Notes: generated from the sequence alone by a model not told the origin. A DNA stretch of 64,000 nt from Desulfosarcina widdelii (GCF_009688965.1 NZ_AP021875.1:62001-126000); one strand, 5' to 3'. Numbered from the stretch's first letter, positions 28,333 to 37,354 are shown. Program-made: numbers and translations.

Positions 28333-28466
28333 TCAGCGATCCACCCGCTCTTTCAACTCCTTCCCCGCCTTAAAAAACGGTAGCTTTTTCGGTTTGATCT
28401 TGACCCTCCCTCGTTTGGCAGGCTTTTCGGCCTTTCCATTAGAAAAGAAATCAACAACTGCGTTTT
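28333..28466 (-). pseudogene. HU-like gene remnant with internal deletion
   Basis: On the minus strand, NAVVDFFSNG is joined to VKIKPKKLPFFKAGKELKERVDR. These match the early helix and the C-terminal arm of the intact HU at 28885, but the middle (DNA-binding beta arm) is replaced by a short basic stretch. It is a decayed paralogue lying 420 bases from the intact copy. The 240 bases before it (28090-28332) hold no gene I can see. Confidence 0.6.
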
Positions 28467-28512
28467 TTGGCCATTACAAAAATCGTGATCTCACCACCAG
28501 GTTTTCCGTGTT

Positions 28513-28743
28513 TTAATCATGCAGCTTTTTGATCAGAAAACCAACCAACTGCAAAACGGCAAAGACACCGGCGGTCAGCATTAGCACCCATATCAAGCGC
28601 ACCAACCAGACAATATACTCCTCATCGCTGAGGCTACGCGCGTATTTCGGCACCGGCAAAATAACAGCCGCAACGGAAGCCAGGATGAATGCTTTGACCG
28701 CCAACTCAAGTATGCGCCCCAGCTTGTTGTTGGTATCTTTCAT
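28513..28743 (-). CDS. Small membrane protein with two predicted helices
   Basis: A 76-residue product with hydrophobic segments AVKAFILASVAAVILPV and LIWVLMLTAGVFAVLQLVGFLI, separated by a charged loop (SLSDEEY), and a short basic tail. I do not recognise a family. It is the only gene between the HU remnant and intact HU. The ATG at 28743 has AAGG about 11 bases upstream. An ATG 21 bases earlier is an alternative. Confidence 0.5.
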   Translation of the reverse strand: MKDTNNKLGRILELAVKAFILASVAAVILPVPKYARSLSDEEYIVWLVRLIWVLMLTAGVFAVLQLVGFLIKKLHD

Positions 28744-28884
28744 TATCCAACGGCCTTTTATCACATGCCAGGATAATCATTTATCTTTTTAATGGTCTAT
28801 CCTCAAGGAATTCGCTGCCCTCTTTGAGACGATCGTGTATTCTGATGGCTTATTCACGGCATGCGCCGACTCACTATTCGGACT

Positions 28885-29160
28885 TTAACGATCCACCCTT
28901 TCTTTCAACTCCTTCCCCGGCTTAAAAAAGGGTAGCATTTTTGGAGCGATCTTGACCTGCTCACCCGTTTTGGGATTACGGCCTGTGTATGCTTTGTATT
29001 CCTTAACAAAAAAGGAAAACAATCCACGGATCTCTACCCGGTCACCGTTTGCCAGAGCGTTGGTCATTTCATTGAAAAAGATATCAACAACGGCGGTAGC
29101 TTCGGATTTGGACAGATTGGCGGCGTCCTTCAGGGCTTGGATCAATTCGAGCTTGTTCAT
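28885..29160 (-). CDS. HU-family DNA-binding protein
   Basis: The 91-residue protein is a full HU/IHF-fold chaperone of the nucleoid. MNKLELIQALKDAANLSKSEATAVVDIFF forms the dimerisation helices. RVEIRGLFSFFVKEYKAYTGRNPKTGEQVKIAPKMLPFFKPGKELKERV gives the DNA-binding arm, with GRNPKTG at the tip. It lies next to a repeat-rich stretch that could be a replication or partition region. It may therefore belong to an integrated plasmid-like element rather than to the core chromosome; this is inferred. Confidence 0.9.
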   Translation of the reverse strand: MNKLELIQALKDAANLSKSEATAVVDIFFNEMTNALANGDRVEIRGLFSFFVKEYKAYTGRNPKTGEQVKIAPKMLPFFKPGKELKERVDR

Positions 29161-29341
29161 ACTGTCGGCGCTCTTGATTTACGAGTTACAAGGGAAATAA
29201 TGAATAGAAGTTTTTGGAGGATAAACCTGATTCTGGAGACATGTCAATAAATTGTTTGATTTCAGAATGATAAGGTTATCGTCACTATTGACAGACCAAC
29301 CATTGGACTATCGGCAGCAGTGCTTCGATGTATGTGTTTAG

Positions 29342-29564
29342 GGTGTTCACAGCCGTTCATCTGGTGGCCAAACACCTGCTTTGCGATGGAACTCCTTGAA
29401 TTATTATGATTTTCCGATTGGAGTGTCGGCGGTGTTAAGGTGTTTGCCTACATATTGAAAAGTCACCTGTCGGTTTTTTTATCGATCCCGCCCAGTCGAC
29501 ATCCAAGCCTTGATGATGCCGGTGTATCGTTCAATAACCAAAACAGCATAAACACCTGAACACC
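29342..29564. repeat. AACACC/GGTGTT repeat cluster, left part
   Basis: Six copies of AACACC or its complement lie at 29342, 29371, 29431, 29439, 29551 and 29559. Two pairs are spaced exactly 8 bases (GGTGTTAAGGTGTT and AACACCTGAACACC). They resemble iterons or a multi-site operator. The region 29161-29610 has no gene. Confidence 0.5.
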
Positions 29565-29610
29565 TCGGGTGAGACGGCTCTAAACCCCTTATTGACAAGG
29601 GTTTTAAGTA

Positions 29611-31311
29611 GGGTTTCCTGAATTAAAGATAAACACTTGAAATACTATACATTTTATGGTATTGAGGATCGAGCTAAATGCAAATATAACCACGCTTTAC
29701 CCCTCAAAACCCTTGCACTTTTCTCGGTCCTATCATGTATCGACATAATCAAAAGCAGCTGGAATTCGAAACTTTCGAATTGCCTTTCGGCGGAAAACTG
29801 CGAAGCGACAATCGCTGGGTGAAATTAGCCAAGTTTATTCCATGGGGTCAGTTCGAACCGGCCTACAGTAAATCGTTGACCAACTCCGGTTTGGGCCCTC
29901 CGGCCAAATCGGTAAGAGTCGCCTTGGGCGCCCTGATTATCAAGGAGCGCTTGGGAACCAGCGATGAAGAGACGGTAGAACAGATCCGGGAAAATCCGTA
30001 TCTCCAATACTTTTTAGGCTACAAGGCCTATGAGGACGAAAAGCCCTTTGATCCGTCCCTGTTCGTATACTTCCGCAAGCGGTTTGGCAAAAAGATGCTG
30101 GCCAAGATCAATGAGTCGATTGCCCGCAAGGCACTTGAACAAGAAAAACAATCGAAAGACCGTTCCCAAACCAAAAATGACGATGATTCCACGCCTACAG
30201 GTGGAGGTAGTGAAAACCAGGGCAAATTACTTCTGGATGCCACATGTACCCCCGCGGATATTACTTTCCCAACCGACCTCAAGTTGTTGAATACCGCCCG
30301 GGAGAAGAGTGAAGGGATCATTGATATCCTACACAGTCCATTCAAGGGGAAATATCCCAAACCGCGTACCTACCGTAAGTTAGCCCGCAAAGCGTTTCTA
30401 TCTGCAGCCAAAAGCAAAAGATTGTCAAAGAGCAAGAGGCGTAAGGCCATTCGGAAACAGTTGGGATATCTCAAGCGCAACTTGAAAAGCATAACCAAGC
30501 TATCCCAACGAACGCCGCTAACGAAGCTCAGTCCCCGTCAGTACAAAGAGCTGCTGGTCATTCACGAAGTCTATCGCCAGCAGCAATGGATGTATGACCA
30601 GCATGAAAATCGTATCGATGATCGCATCGTCAGCATCAGCCAACCCCATGTGCGTCCGATCAAACGGGGTAAGGCCGGTGCGGCTACCGAATTTGGTGCC
30701 AAGATATCGGTCAGTCTCATCAATGGCATTTCATTCGTGGACCGCATCAGTTGGGATGCCTTCAATGAATCCGGGGATCTGATCGATCAGATCAAGGCAT
30801 TTCGAAAACGATTTGGGCACTATCCGGCATCGGTTCATGTGGATCGGATTTACCGTAACCAAGATAATCGCCGGTTCTGCAAGAAACATGGAATCCGCCT
30901 TTCGGGTCCCCCGCTGGGCCGGCCACCGGCCGCTGTCGAGATACAGAAAGAGATCAAAAAGCAGGTCCGTCAGGATGAGCTCGATCGGATCCCGATCGAG
31001 GGAAAGTTCGGCCAGGGCAAGCGGCGCTTCAGTCTATCCAGAATCATGTGTAAGCTGGCAGTGACATCCGAGACGGCGATCGCGGTATCCTTCATCGTCA
31101 TGAACTTGGAGAAATGGCTGAAAGGCCTTTCTTCTCTCTTTTTTACTTCCTCGTTGCTGTTCATGGTCCATATCAGAGTGCTTCAGAGACGATTTAACGG
31201 GCTTTTGGGTCGATTAGTCGGTAAATATTTTCAGGCTAAAATGCACCTGTCACTGTTGAGAGGGTGAATTTACCCATGCTAATGCGGCATCTTTACTAAT
31301 TCAGGAAGCCC
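29611..31311 (+). mobile_element. IS1182/IS5-like insertion sequence, intact, with 6-bp target duplication
   Basis: The ends match: GGGTTTCCTGAATT at 29611 and, inverted, GGGCTTCCTGAATTA ending at 31311, each followed inside by AAGAT. TAAGTA is present immediately outside both ends (29605-29610 and 31312-31317). The single transposase gene is uninterrupted, so this is a recent, probably active insertion, in the middle of the AACACC repeat region. Confidence 0.88.
29735..31267 (+). CDS. DDE transposase, IS1182/IS5-like
   Basis: The 510-residue transposase has an N-terminal DUF772-like DNA-binding part (KSVRVALGALIIKERLGTSDEE, YLQYFLGY, FVYFRKRFG). The catalytic Asp is in LLLDATCTPADITFPTD, the second Asp in SVHVDRIYRNQDNRRF and the Glu in IPIEGKFGQGKRRFSLSRI. 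A coiled, basic insertion of about 120 residues lies between the first and second Asp. It fills the element. Exact IS family assignment is tentative. Confidence 0.88.
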   Translation: MYRHNQKQLEFETFELPFGGKLRSDNRWVKLAKFIPWGQFEPAYSKSLTNSGLGPPAKSVRVALGALIIKERLGTSDEETVEQIRENPYLQYFLGYKAYEDEKPFDPSLFVYFRKRFGKKMLAKINESIARKALEQEKQSKDRSQTKNDDDSTPTGGGSENQGKLLLDATCTPADITFPTDLKLLNTAREKSEGIIDILHSPFKGKYPKPRTYRKLARKAFLSAAKSKRLSKSKRRKAIRKQLGYLKRNLKSITKLSQRTPLTKLSPRQYKELLVIHEVYRQQQWMYDQHENRIDDRIVSISQPHVRPIKRGKAGAATEFGAKISVSLINGISFVDRISWDAFNESGDLIDQIKAFRKRFGHYPASVHVDRIYRNQDNRRFCKKHGIRLSGPPLGRPPAAVEIQKEIKKQVRQDELDRIPIEGKFGQGKRRFSLSRIMCKLAVTSETAIAVSFIVMNLEKWLKGLSSLFFTSSLLFMVHIRVLQRRFNGLLGRLVGKYFQAKMHLSLLRG

Positions 31312-31323
31312 TAAGTATCCGGC

Positions 31324-31358
31324 GGTGTTAACCCTGGATGTGAACACCTCTGAACACC
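31324..31358. repeat. AACACC/GGTGTT repeat cluster, right part
   Basis: GGTGTT at 31324 and AACACC at 31343 and 31353 continue the cluster to the right of the IS. GGCGGTGTTAA here is also found at 29429. Without the IS the nine copies span about 310 bases. The following 240 bases to 31599 contain no gene. Confidence 0.5.
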
Positions 31359-31599
31359 CACGTAAGTTCTGCAACTTTCGAAATTATATGAACAGGATCT
31401 TCAATTTCTCATTCAAATCTGCGATCAGGACAGATCTCATTTTTTCATTCTGAAAAGCATCCCTGTTTCCCAACCACCCAGCACACACCTCATCCCATCA
31501 AAAAATCCATTATAAACTACCGGATCTAAACATATTAATTAATGAAAAGGAACTGTTGTCACCATACACAAACCACTTCATCAAAAGGAGGTACGCTTA

Positions 31600-32645
31600 T
31601 TGAAAACATTCTGCATCACACTCTTCAAGGTAACGGCATTGGCAATCATCGTGACATCATCTTTTCTCGCATTAACCAACCGATACGGTGAAAACCAATG
31701 GGACCCAATCAAAGAAATCCATCAATTGAAAAACCAGAACCGCCGGGATGATGCCATCGACCTGGTCAACTTTCTCAAAGAAAACCAAACTCACGATTCA
31801 TACGATCTGCGCAAGATCGAAAAGGAGGTCGCATACAGTCCATTGGAGCGGGCAAAGGCATTTGTCTGGGATGGAGCCGTTAAAGGGAACGTCAATGATA
31901 CCTATTCCGGCATTGGTGCCCTGGCTGCTGATTTCTGTGTTTACGGCGATATCCGTGACATCACCAAGCAAACCTGGAACTTGATATTCGACCAGGACAA
32001 TTTCGATGGTGTGGTCGGTGTTTTGTCCGGTGCCGGAATCGCGTTATCCACAATGCCTCTGTTTGACGGACTATATGCCATGAACAAAAGCACCGCCAAA
32101 TATGTCAGCAAACTACCCACCTGCATGAACAAGGGAATGCTCCGATCCTTCCTGACTGGTCACACATCCCCGGAACAATCCAGTGCCATTTACAATCTGT
32201 TAAAAAAAACGGATGGTCGATTCCCCGAACCACATCTATCCTGAGCAGCATCCACAATCCCGCCAACCTCAAGCATGCGGCCGACCTGATATCCCAGCAT
32301 AAACGTACCGGCAACGTTTTCATCAATACCACTGGCGATGCCGGCCTTTCCCTTTATACCGCAATCCCCAAATCACTGAAGCAACAATTAATCGATGCCT
32401 TCAAACGTCATCCCAAGGCAGTCGTCGGTATCACCAGGTCCCATTTGATTATTCATTCCGTCAAGGCCCTGGACAAATACGACTTGATCTCCCTGCTGAT
32501 CCCTGTGGCTGGATTGTCCGTCCTCTTATCCATGCTGCACCCTTATTTGCTTTGGGGGATATTCTTCGGCTCCATCGTATGGCTGGCATCGAGCGTAGGA
32601 AATTTACTGAAACCAAATCGAATAGAAAGGAAAACTTGCTCATGA
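31600..32645 (+). pseudogene. Unrecognised membrane protein, frame broken at an A8 run
   Basis: A strong AAAAGGAGGT leads to a TTG start at 31600. The first frame encodes an N-terminal helix (ITLFKVTALAIIVTSSFLAL), a charged region and LSGAGIALSTMPLFDGLYA. At the A8 run (32202-32209) the protein can continue in the -1 frame as NGWSIPRTTSILSSIHNPANLKHAADLISQH and end with two helices before a stop at 32645, which overlaps the ssb start. The whole would be about 348 residues. Either one A was lost or gained, or slippage makes two products. I do not recognise the family. Confidence 0.6.
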
Positions 32646-32983
32646 TCAATCAACTCGTATTGACCGGCAACCTGGGAAACGATCCAGAAATCTTCTTTGG
32701 TTCAGAGGGCGATCCGGTGACTTCATTTTCCCTGGCGTTTAAGTCTGGCCGAGACAAAACCAGCTGGATCAAATGTGTTGCGTTCAATAAGACGGCTGAA
32801 ATCTGTGAAAAGTATTTGCACAGTGGAGCCCGAATCGCTGTTGTCGGTTATCTGCAGCAGTCCAAATGGAAAACCAATGAAGGGGAACCACGCAGCAGTT
32901 TCGAGATGATCGTCAATTCAATCGAGTTCATCAAGACTGATGGTCGGGGGGTTGATGATCGGAAAGAGCAAACACCATTTTAA
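32642..32983 (+). CDS. ssb: Single-stranded DNA-binding protein
   Basis: The 113-residue OB-fold protein reads NQLVLTGNLGNDPEIFF, SFSLAFKSGR, WIKCVAFNKTAEICEKYLHSGARIAVVGYLQQSKW. It ends in DDRKEQTPF, so the Pro-Phe partner-binding tip is kept although the linker is nearly absent. Such short SSBs are common on plasmids and phages. It overlaps the preceding reading frame by four bases (ATGA) and opens a DNA-recombination gene set. Confidence 0.9.
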   Translation: MINQLVLTGNLGNDPEIFFGSEGDPVTSFSLAFKSGRDKTSWIKCVAFNKTAEICEKYLHSGARIAVVGYLQQSKWKTNEGEPRSSFEMIVNSIEFIKTDGRGVDDRKEQTPF

Positions 32984-33003
32984 GAAAAGGAGACATGAGA
33001 ACT

Positions 33004-33969
33004 ATGACAGCTAAAGAGTTACAGCAACGGAATGAAAAAGCAGACCACCTGCGCGTACTGCAAACGGATGATGGACAATTTTTCGTGGAATCCGGTGAAG
33101 GTAAGATTCTGTACAACGTCACTGTCAGCGATAACGGCGATACCTGTACTTGCGGAGATTTCGCTAAGAACATCAAACGGGATGCGGATTTCCGCTGCAA
33201 GCACATCCTGGCAGTATTCAATGCGGTACCCAAGCAAGATGTCGATGGTGCCGTATTCCTACAAAAGCATACGCCCAAGCTGGATGAACGCTGGATTACC
33301 AAGATTGAAGGTAAGGAATTCGTGAAGTATCCGGGCCTCCTCGACCTCGCTCACCAACATGGTCTTTCCAGCATCGAGGTCGATATCGTCCAAATGCCCG
33401 ACAAGGAGAATGGGAATTTCGCCGTGTGCCGAGCAACGGTCATGTCGAAGATCGGGGAAACCTTCATCGATGTGGGCGATGCCAATCCAGGCAACTGTTC
33501 CAGCAAGGTATCGAAGCATCTATTACGGATGGCCAGTACACGTGCCATTGCAAGGGCGCTTCGATCCTATACCAATGTGGGCATGACTGCACTCGAAGAA
33601 CTGGCCGATTTCAATGATGCCATTCCTGAATCCGCCCAACCTACAAGGTCAAAGAGCAAACCTAAAGCTGCGAAGAAACCACCGGCAAAGGCACCTAAAA
33701 AGGCACCCGCCAAGTCGAGCAAAGCCGCTGAATCCAGCACTACAGGGAACCAGACGCCTAATACGGAATCCACCGAAAAGTCTGAATCGAAAACCCAACC
33801 TAAGATGTCGGAGGCCCAGAAACGTGCCATTTACAATCTTTCCCGCCGTCGGGGCATATCCGTGGAGCAATTAGAACAGATGGTTTCGGATGCCTATGGA
33901 TGTGACCTTGAGAGCCTAACGAGCAGCGATGCAGCAGGGTTCATCCGGCAATTGCAGCAAGCAGCCTAA
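33004..33969 (+). CDS. SWIM zinc-finger protein with Rad52-like annealing region (tentative)
   Basis: An N-terminal SWIM finger is visible (CTCGDF...FRCKHIL; Cys-x-Cys and Cys-x-His). A folded middle follows, PGLLDLAHQHGLSSIEVDIVQMP...ATVMSKIGETFIDVGDANPGN...RMASTRAIARALRSYTNVGMTALEEL, resembling phage-type single-strand annealing proteins. After it come a Lys/Pro/Ala-rich linker and a C-terminal helical end. The ATG at 33004 is better spaced from AAGGAG than the one at 32995. It sits between ssb and a RecB-like nuclease, as in Red/RecET-like modules. The annealing role is inferred from context. Confidence 0.6.
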   Translation: MTAKELQQRNEKADHLRVLQTDDGQFFVESGEGKILYNVTVSDNGDTCTCGDFAKNIKRDADFRCKHILAVFNAVPKQDVDGAVFLQKHTPKLDERWITKIEGKEFVKYPGLLDLAHQHGLSSIEVDIVQMPDKENGNFAVCRATVMSKIGETFIDVGDANPGNCSSKVSKHLLRMASTRAIARALRSYTNVGMTALEELADFNDAIPESAQPTRSKSKPKAAKKPPAKAPKKAPAKSSKAAESSTTGNQTPNTESTEKSESKTQPKMSEAQKRAIYNLSRRRGISVEQLEQMVSDAYGCDLESLTSSDAAGFIRQLQQAA

Positions 33970-34007
33970 CCTAAAGAAATCAAGAATTTAACGTAAACCT
34001 AAAGATA

Positions 34008-34058
34008 GGCGATAGGCAGATCCTGACTCGACCGAGAGGGATACCTATCGCCTTCTTT
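34008..34058 (+). terminator. Hairpin with perfect 9-bp stem
   Basis: GGCGATAGG at 34008-34016 pairs with CCTATCGCC at 34044-34052, followed by TTCTTTATT. It lies between the SWIM gene and the nuclease gene and is probably a terminator or attenuator within the module. Confidence 0.6.
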
Positions 34059-34081
34059 ATTCCATTGAGGAGGTACTGAAA

Positions 34082-34912
34082 ATGGTTTTAAGTGAGCTTA
34101 GGCAACAACCGCACCTATCCGCATCAAGTATTGGGGAGTATGTCGAATGTTCCCTCCTATACAAATTCGGCAGGATCGATAGGCTGCCTATGGAATTTAA
34201 GGCAGAGGCACTGGAATTTGGAACTTGCATTCATCGTGTCCTTGAACAGTTCTATAGTGCCCGCATGATAGGTGAGAAAATGTTGCTGAAATATGTCCAT
34301 GAAATTTTCGAAACTGTCTGGACGGGCATTGCAAAGGAAAACGACGATATTCGTTACAATGGTGACAACGATTTCAAATCCCTGTTGATGTATGGGAAGG
34401 ATCTGCTGACCGCCTGGTACAACAAACTGCCCGACGATGGGTTTACCATCCTGGCAATAGAAGAGGCATTCAGTTTCACCCTGCCTGGCATACCCATCCC
34501 AATAATTGGAGCCATGGATCTGGTTGAAGAAGACAACGCCGGAACCATCATCATTACCGACTTCAAGACATCTGGCCGGGCTTATTCCAAAGATGAGGTC
34601 GACCAAAACCAACAGCTGGCCATGTATCAGATTGCCGCTAAGCACAATGGATACGCAGATCGTGAAATTCTGCTGCGATTCGACACCCTCATTAAGACCA
34701 AGACGCCGAAATTCGAACAATACTGGACCACACGCTCTGAACTGGACGAACGGCGCCTGATAAAAAAGGCCGGCCAAGTCTGGGACGGTATCACCAAAGG
34801 TGTCTTCATTGCCAACGATACCAGCTGGAAATGCAAGGGATGCGCTTACAAACAGGCGTGCGATGAGTATTTGGAAGGAGAACAAAACTATGACGAAAAG
34901 TTCGATAAATGA
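34082..34912 (+). CDS. PD-(D/E)XK nuclease, RecB/Cas4-like, with probable Fe-S cluster
   Basis: The 276-residue protein has the RecB-family nuclease motifs GAMDLVEE, ITDFKTSGRAY and DQNQQLAMYQIA. Four Cys at positions 23, 251, 254 and 260 (CKGCAYKQAC at the end) match the [4Fe-4S] layout of AddB and Cas4 nucleases. HRVLEQFY gives the N-terminal His. A GAGGAGGT precedes the ATG. No cas1/cas2 genes are near, so it belongs to the SSB/annealing/helicase recombination set. Confidence 0.88.
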   Translation: MVLSELRQQPHLSASSIGEYVECSLLYKFGRIDRLPMEFKAEALEFGTCIHRVLEQFYSARMIGEKMLLKYVHEIFETVWTGIAKENDDIRYNGDNDFKSLLMYGKDLLTAWYNKLPDDGFTILAIEEAFSFTLPGIPIPIIGAMDLVEEDNAGTIIITDFKTSGRAYSKDEVDQNQQLAMYQIAAKHNGYADREILLRFDTLIKTKTPKFEQYWTTRSELDERRLIKKAGQVWDGITKGVFIANDTSWKCKGCAYKQACDEYLEGEQNYDEKFDK

Positions 34913-35177
34913 TGTGCAGTCGTTTCTGACATTCATGGAAACGAACGGAAATCGGGTCTATCAGATCGTCAATGTGGAGCTGTTGCTTCGACGTCATCCA
35001 CCCGAGGCGGTCGTGTCATTCCTCCAAGAGCTTCACAAGGACTACAGCAAAGAGCTGTCCAATCTGATCCAGGAGGATAAAACAAATTCAATGATCAATG
35101 AACTGGTGGCCAAACGATTTCGCCTCAAAATGGCCATCAATACCATTCGCAACTATGGAAAGGAGGAAGCGGCATGA
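34890..35177 (+). CDS. Small helical protein of unknown function
   Basis: The 95-residue product (MTKSSINDVQSFLTFMETNGNRVY...) is charged and mostly helical and has no motif I recognise. Its start has GGAAGGAG 9 bases upstream and overlaps the nuclease end by 23 bases. Its own end overlaps the helicase start by four bases (ATGA). This tight packing suggests an accessory subunit of the nuclease/helicase pair. Confidence 0.6.
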   Translation: MTKSSINDVQSFLTFMETNGNRVYQIVNVELLLRRHPPEAVVSFLQELHKDYSKELSNLIQEDKTNSMINELVAKRFRLKMAINTIRNYGKEEAA

Positions 35178-36585
35178 GCGAATTGAATCCCAAACAACGG
35201 GAGGCCGCCCAATTCAAAGACGGCATTGCAGCTGTGATCGCAGTGCCAGGTAGTGGAAAGACTCGGACAATGATGGAACGGATCGGCATTCTGGTCAATG
35301 AATACGGTATCCCGCCAGAGCATATCCTTGGTTTGACGTTTACCAGGAACGCAGCTGAAGAAATGCGATCACGCCTGGTGCCGGTATTGGGCAATCTGTC
35401 ATCAAGGGTCCGGTTGTCGACCATCCATTCGTTCTGTTTACATCTGTTAAAAAGTGAGGGTCGGGTATTTGAAATCCTGTCCGGAAAAGAGCAGTTGATT
35501 TTCATTAAAAATGTCATGAAACGCTTGCGGATAAAGGATTTGACCTTGGGCACCATACTGCGTGAAATTTCCCTGGCAAAGAACAATATTATCGATCCGA
35601 CGGAGTTCAAAGACCTTTTCTATGGTGACAAAACCATGATGCAGGTTGCCAACATCTATGAATCGTATGAGGAAGCAAAATCCAATAAGCTACTGCTCGA
35701 CTTCGATGATCTGCTGTTGGAGGCATATTACCTGCTGCGCGACAACGATGCCGGGCCAATTTCCAGTCACGCTATGTCGAAGAAGCATTCATGCAGGCCA
35801 AAATCCCATTCCATGTTCAAAACGGTCAGACTTTTTATGACCGTCGGGAGGTACGCTGCCTGCTTGATTATCTGCGTGTGATTAATGCCCATGACTCCGA
35901 TGAGGGCGATGAAGCGCTGTTGAATATCCTGAACGTGCCGGTCCGATACATAAGTAATGCCATAAGAGACCAGTTGAAAGAGTATAGCAGGCATCGTGGT
36001 ATCCGTCTTTATCGTGGTCTGCAATCCATGATCATCATGGTGCCCTATGTCAGGAAACTCATTAAGGAGATGCTGGCGTTCATGGACCCGTTAATTGAAA
36101 GCGCCGAATACCTGGAACCGGTGCAAGTGATACAGTCGATTCGCACCGCATTCGATTATGACCGTTTTATAGTTGACGAGGACATACCTTCACCCGACGA
36201 CGTGAAGATAAATAACATTAACCAGCTTCAGTTAGCAGCCGCCAGGTATTCCACCATCGGCACCTTTCTCGAATACACGGACAGTTTCCAGGACGAAGCC
36301 GTGGCCGATGACAAGGAAGGCGTGAGTTTAATGACCGTTCACAAGGCAAAGGGATTGGAGTTTCCGGTGGTATTCCTCATTGGCCTGGTCGAGGGATTGA
36401 TGCCCAGCGGTAAGGGCAACCTGGAAGAAGAGCGCCGGATCTGCTTCGTGGCAATCAGTCGGGCCATGCATCTACTGTTTCTATCGTACCCGCTCAACTA
36501 TCTCGGTCAGCCCTCAAAGAAATCCATTTTCCTTGATGAGGCGCTTAGCAATCGTCATCCTTCCATTGATAAATCCGCCGCTTAA
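35174..36585 (+). pseudogene. UvrD/Rep-type helicase with internal deletion and frame change
   Basis: The first 195 residues hold the Q motif (LNPKQREAAQ), Walker A (AVPGSGKT), motif Ia (GLTFTRNAAEEM) and TIHSFCLHLL, ending at DFDDLLLEAYYLL. The DEYQDTN Walker B, the QSIY motif and motif III are missing. After a shift near 35755 the other frame resumes at RANFQSRYVEEAFMQAKIPF (motif IV) and continues through VSLMTVHKAKGLEFPVVFLIGLVEG (motif V) and EEERRICFVAISRA (motif VI). About 110 residues are absent, so it cannot hydrolyse ATP as it stands. Confidence 0.83.
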
Positions 36586-36675
36586 ACCTTCCCACAGCGT
36601 CCACAGAGACAGTTCGGCGATTATCCATAACTGATTATTCACACCGATCTACCTTTCATTAAAGGAGGCACAACC

Positions 36676-37227
36676 ATGTTCGAAATCCTGAATTTCAGGG
36701 GATCAGACGAAATTCTCAAAGAAAAACGCCTGTTGAAAGATGTCCAGGCAACCATGCAATACATTGATGATGTTTTGACCGGCGCCCTTTACAAACGTGA
36801 ACTGCTCCGTATGGCCTTGGATGAAATGGACTGGAGCGTTGACAGTGATGCCATGCGAATCATCGAGGGCAGGCGCTATATGTATAAAGGCGTAAAGCGT
36901 GGAGTCGCCATCGACGGCAATATTTCTGCCTATGAGTACATCCTTGAAGGGCTGGTCCGGCTGCAAATCGGGTACGACAAACAGCGTATCGATGCCGGCG
37001 TCCTTCTGGTGAACGCCAAACGTAGCGAAAAAAGCCCTTTCGGTACCACCGCTGACCTGATCAAGGCAGAGATCGAAACCTTGTATCCAACCATCCATCT
37101 GCCGGTAGCGGTCTGCATGATCGATCCGGGTGATCCCATTATCTTTGACGAGGAGGGCATTTTTGATGGCAGCGTATCCGTTCCGAAAGACGACAACTGG
37201 GAAACTGAGACAATTTCTGAAGGATGA
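36676..37227 (+). CDS. Unrecognised protein, possible BglII-like nuclease fold
   Basis: The 183-residue protein has a middle part (GVAIDGNISAYEYILEGLVRLQIGYDKQRIDAGVLLVNAKR..SPFGTTADLIKAEIETLYPTIHLPVAVCMIDPG) whose order of charged and hydrophobic strands resembles BglII-type PD-(D/E)XK endonucleases. There E..R.Q.GYDKQ.ID.GV precedes a strand. No methyltransferase is beside it, so a restriction role is not shown; a plasmid-maintenance nuclease is equally possible. AAAGGAGG precedes the ATG. Confidence 0.5.
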   Translation: MFEILNFRGSDEILKEKRLLKDVQATMQYIDDVLTGALYKRELLRMALDEMDWSVDSDAMRIIEGRRYMYKGVKRGVAIDGNISAYEYILEGLVRLQIGYDKQRIDAGVLLVNAKRSEKSPFGTTADLIKAEIETLYPTIHLPVAVCMIDPGDPIIFDEEGIFDGSVSVPKDDNWETETISEG

Positions 37228-37354
37228 ACGGGAACGAAACCGGCATTTGACCGAAGAACCTGATTGCCCAGACATCGACCTGCCAGCACATCCAGCAATA
37301 AGAATCCGACCCATCCCGTCACAACAATCCAAGATTTCAACCGAGTCCTGTTAA
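37166..37354 (+). CDS. Possible small basic protein overlapping the preceding gene
   Basis: A 62-codon frame starts at an ATG with GGAGG 9 bases upstream and overlaps the last 62 bases of the previous gene in another frame. The product begins MAAYPFRKTTTGKLRQFLKDERERNRHL and ends proline-rich. It fills part of an otherwise empty gap. Homology support is lacking. Confidence 0.3.
   Translation: MAAYPFRKTTTGKLRQFLKDERERNRHLTEEPDCPDIDLPAHPAIRIRPIPSQQSKISTESC

Noticed and set aside
29611..31311. The AACACC repeats as part of the IS ends
   Set aside because: All copies lie outside the terminal repeats and target duplication.
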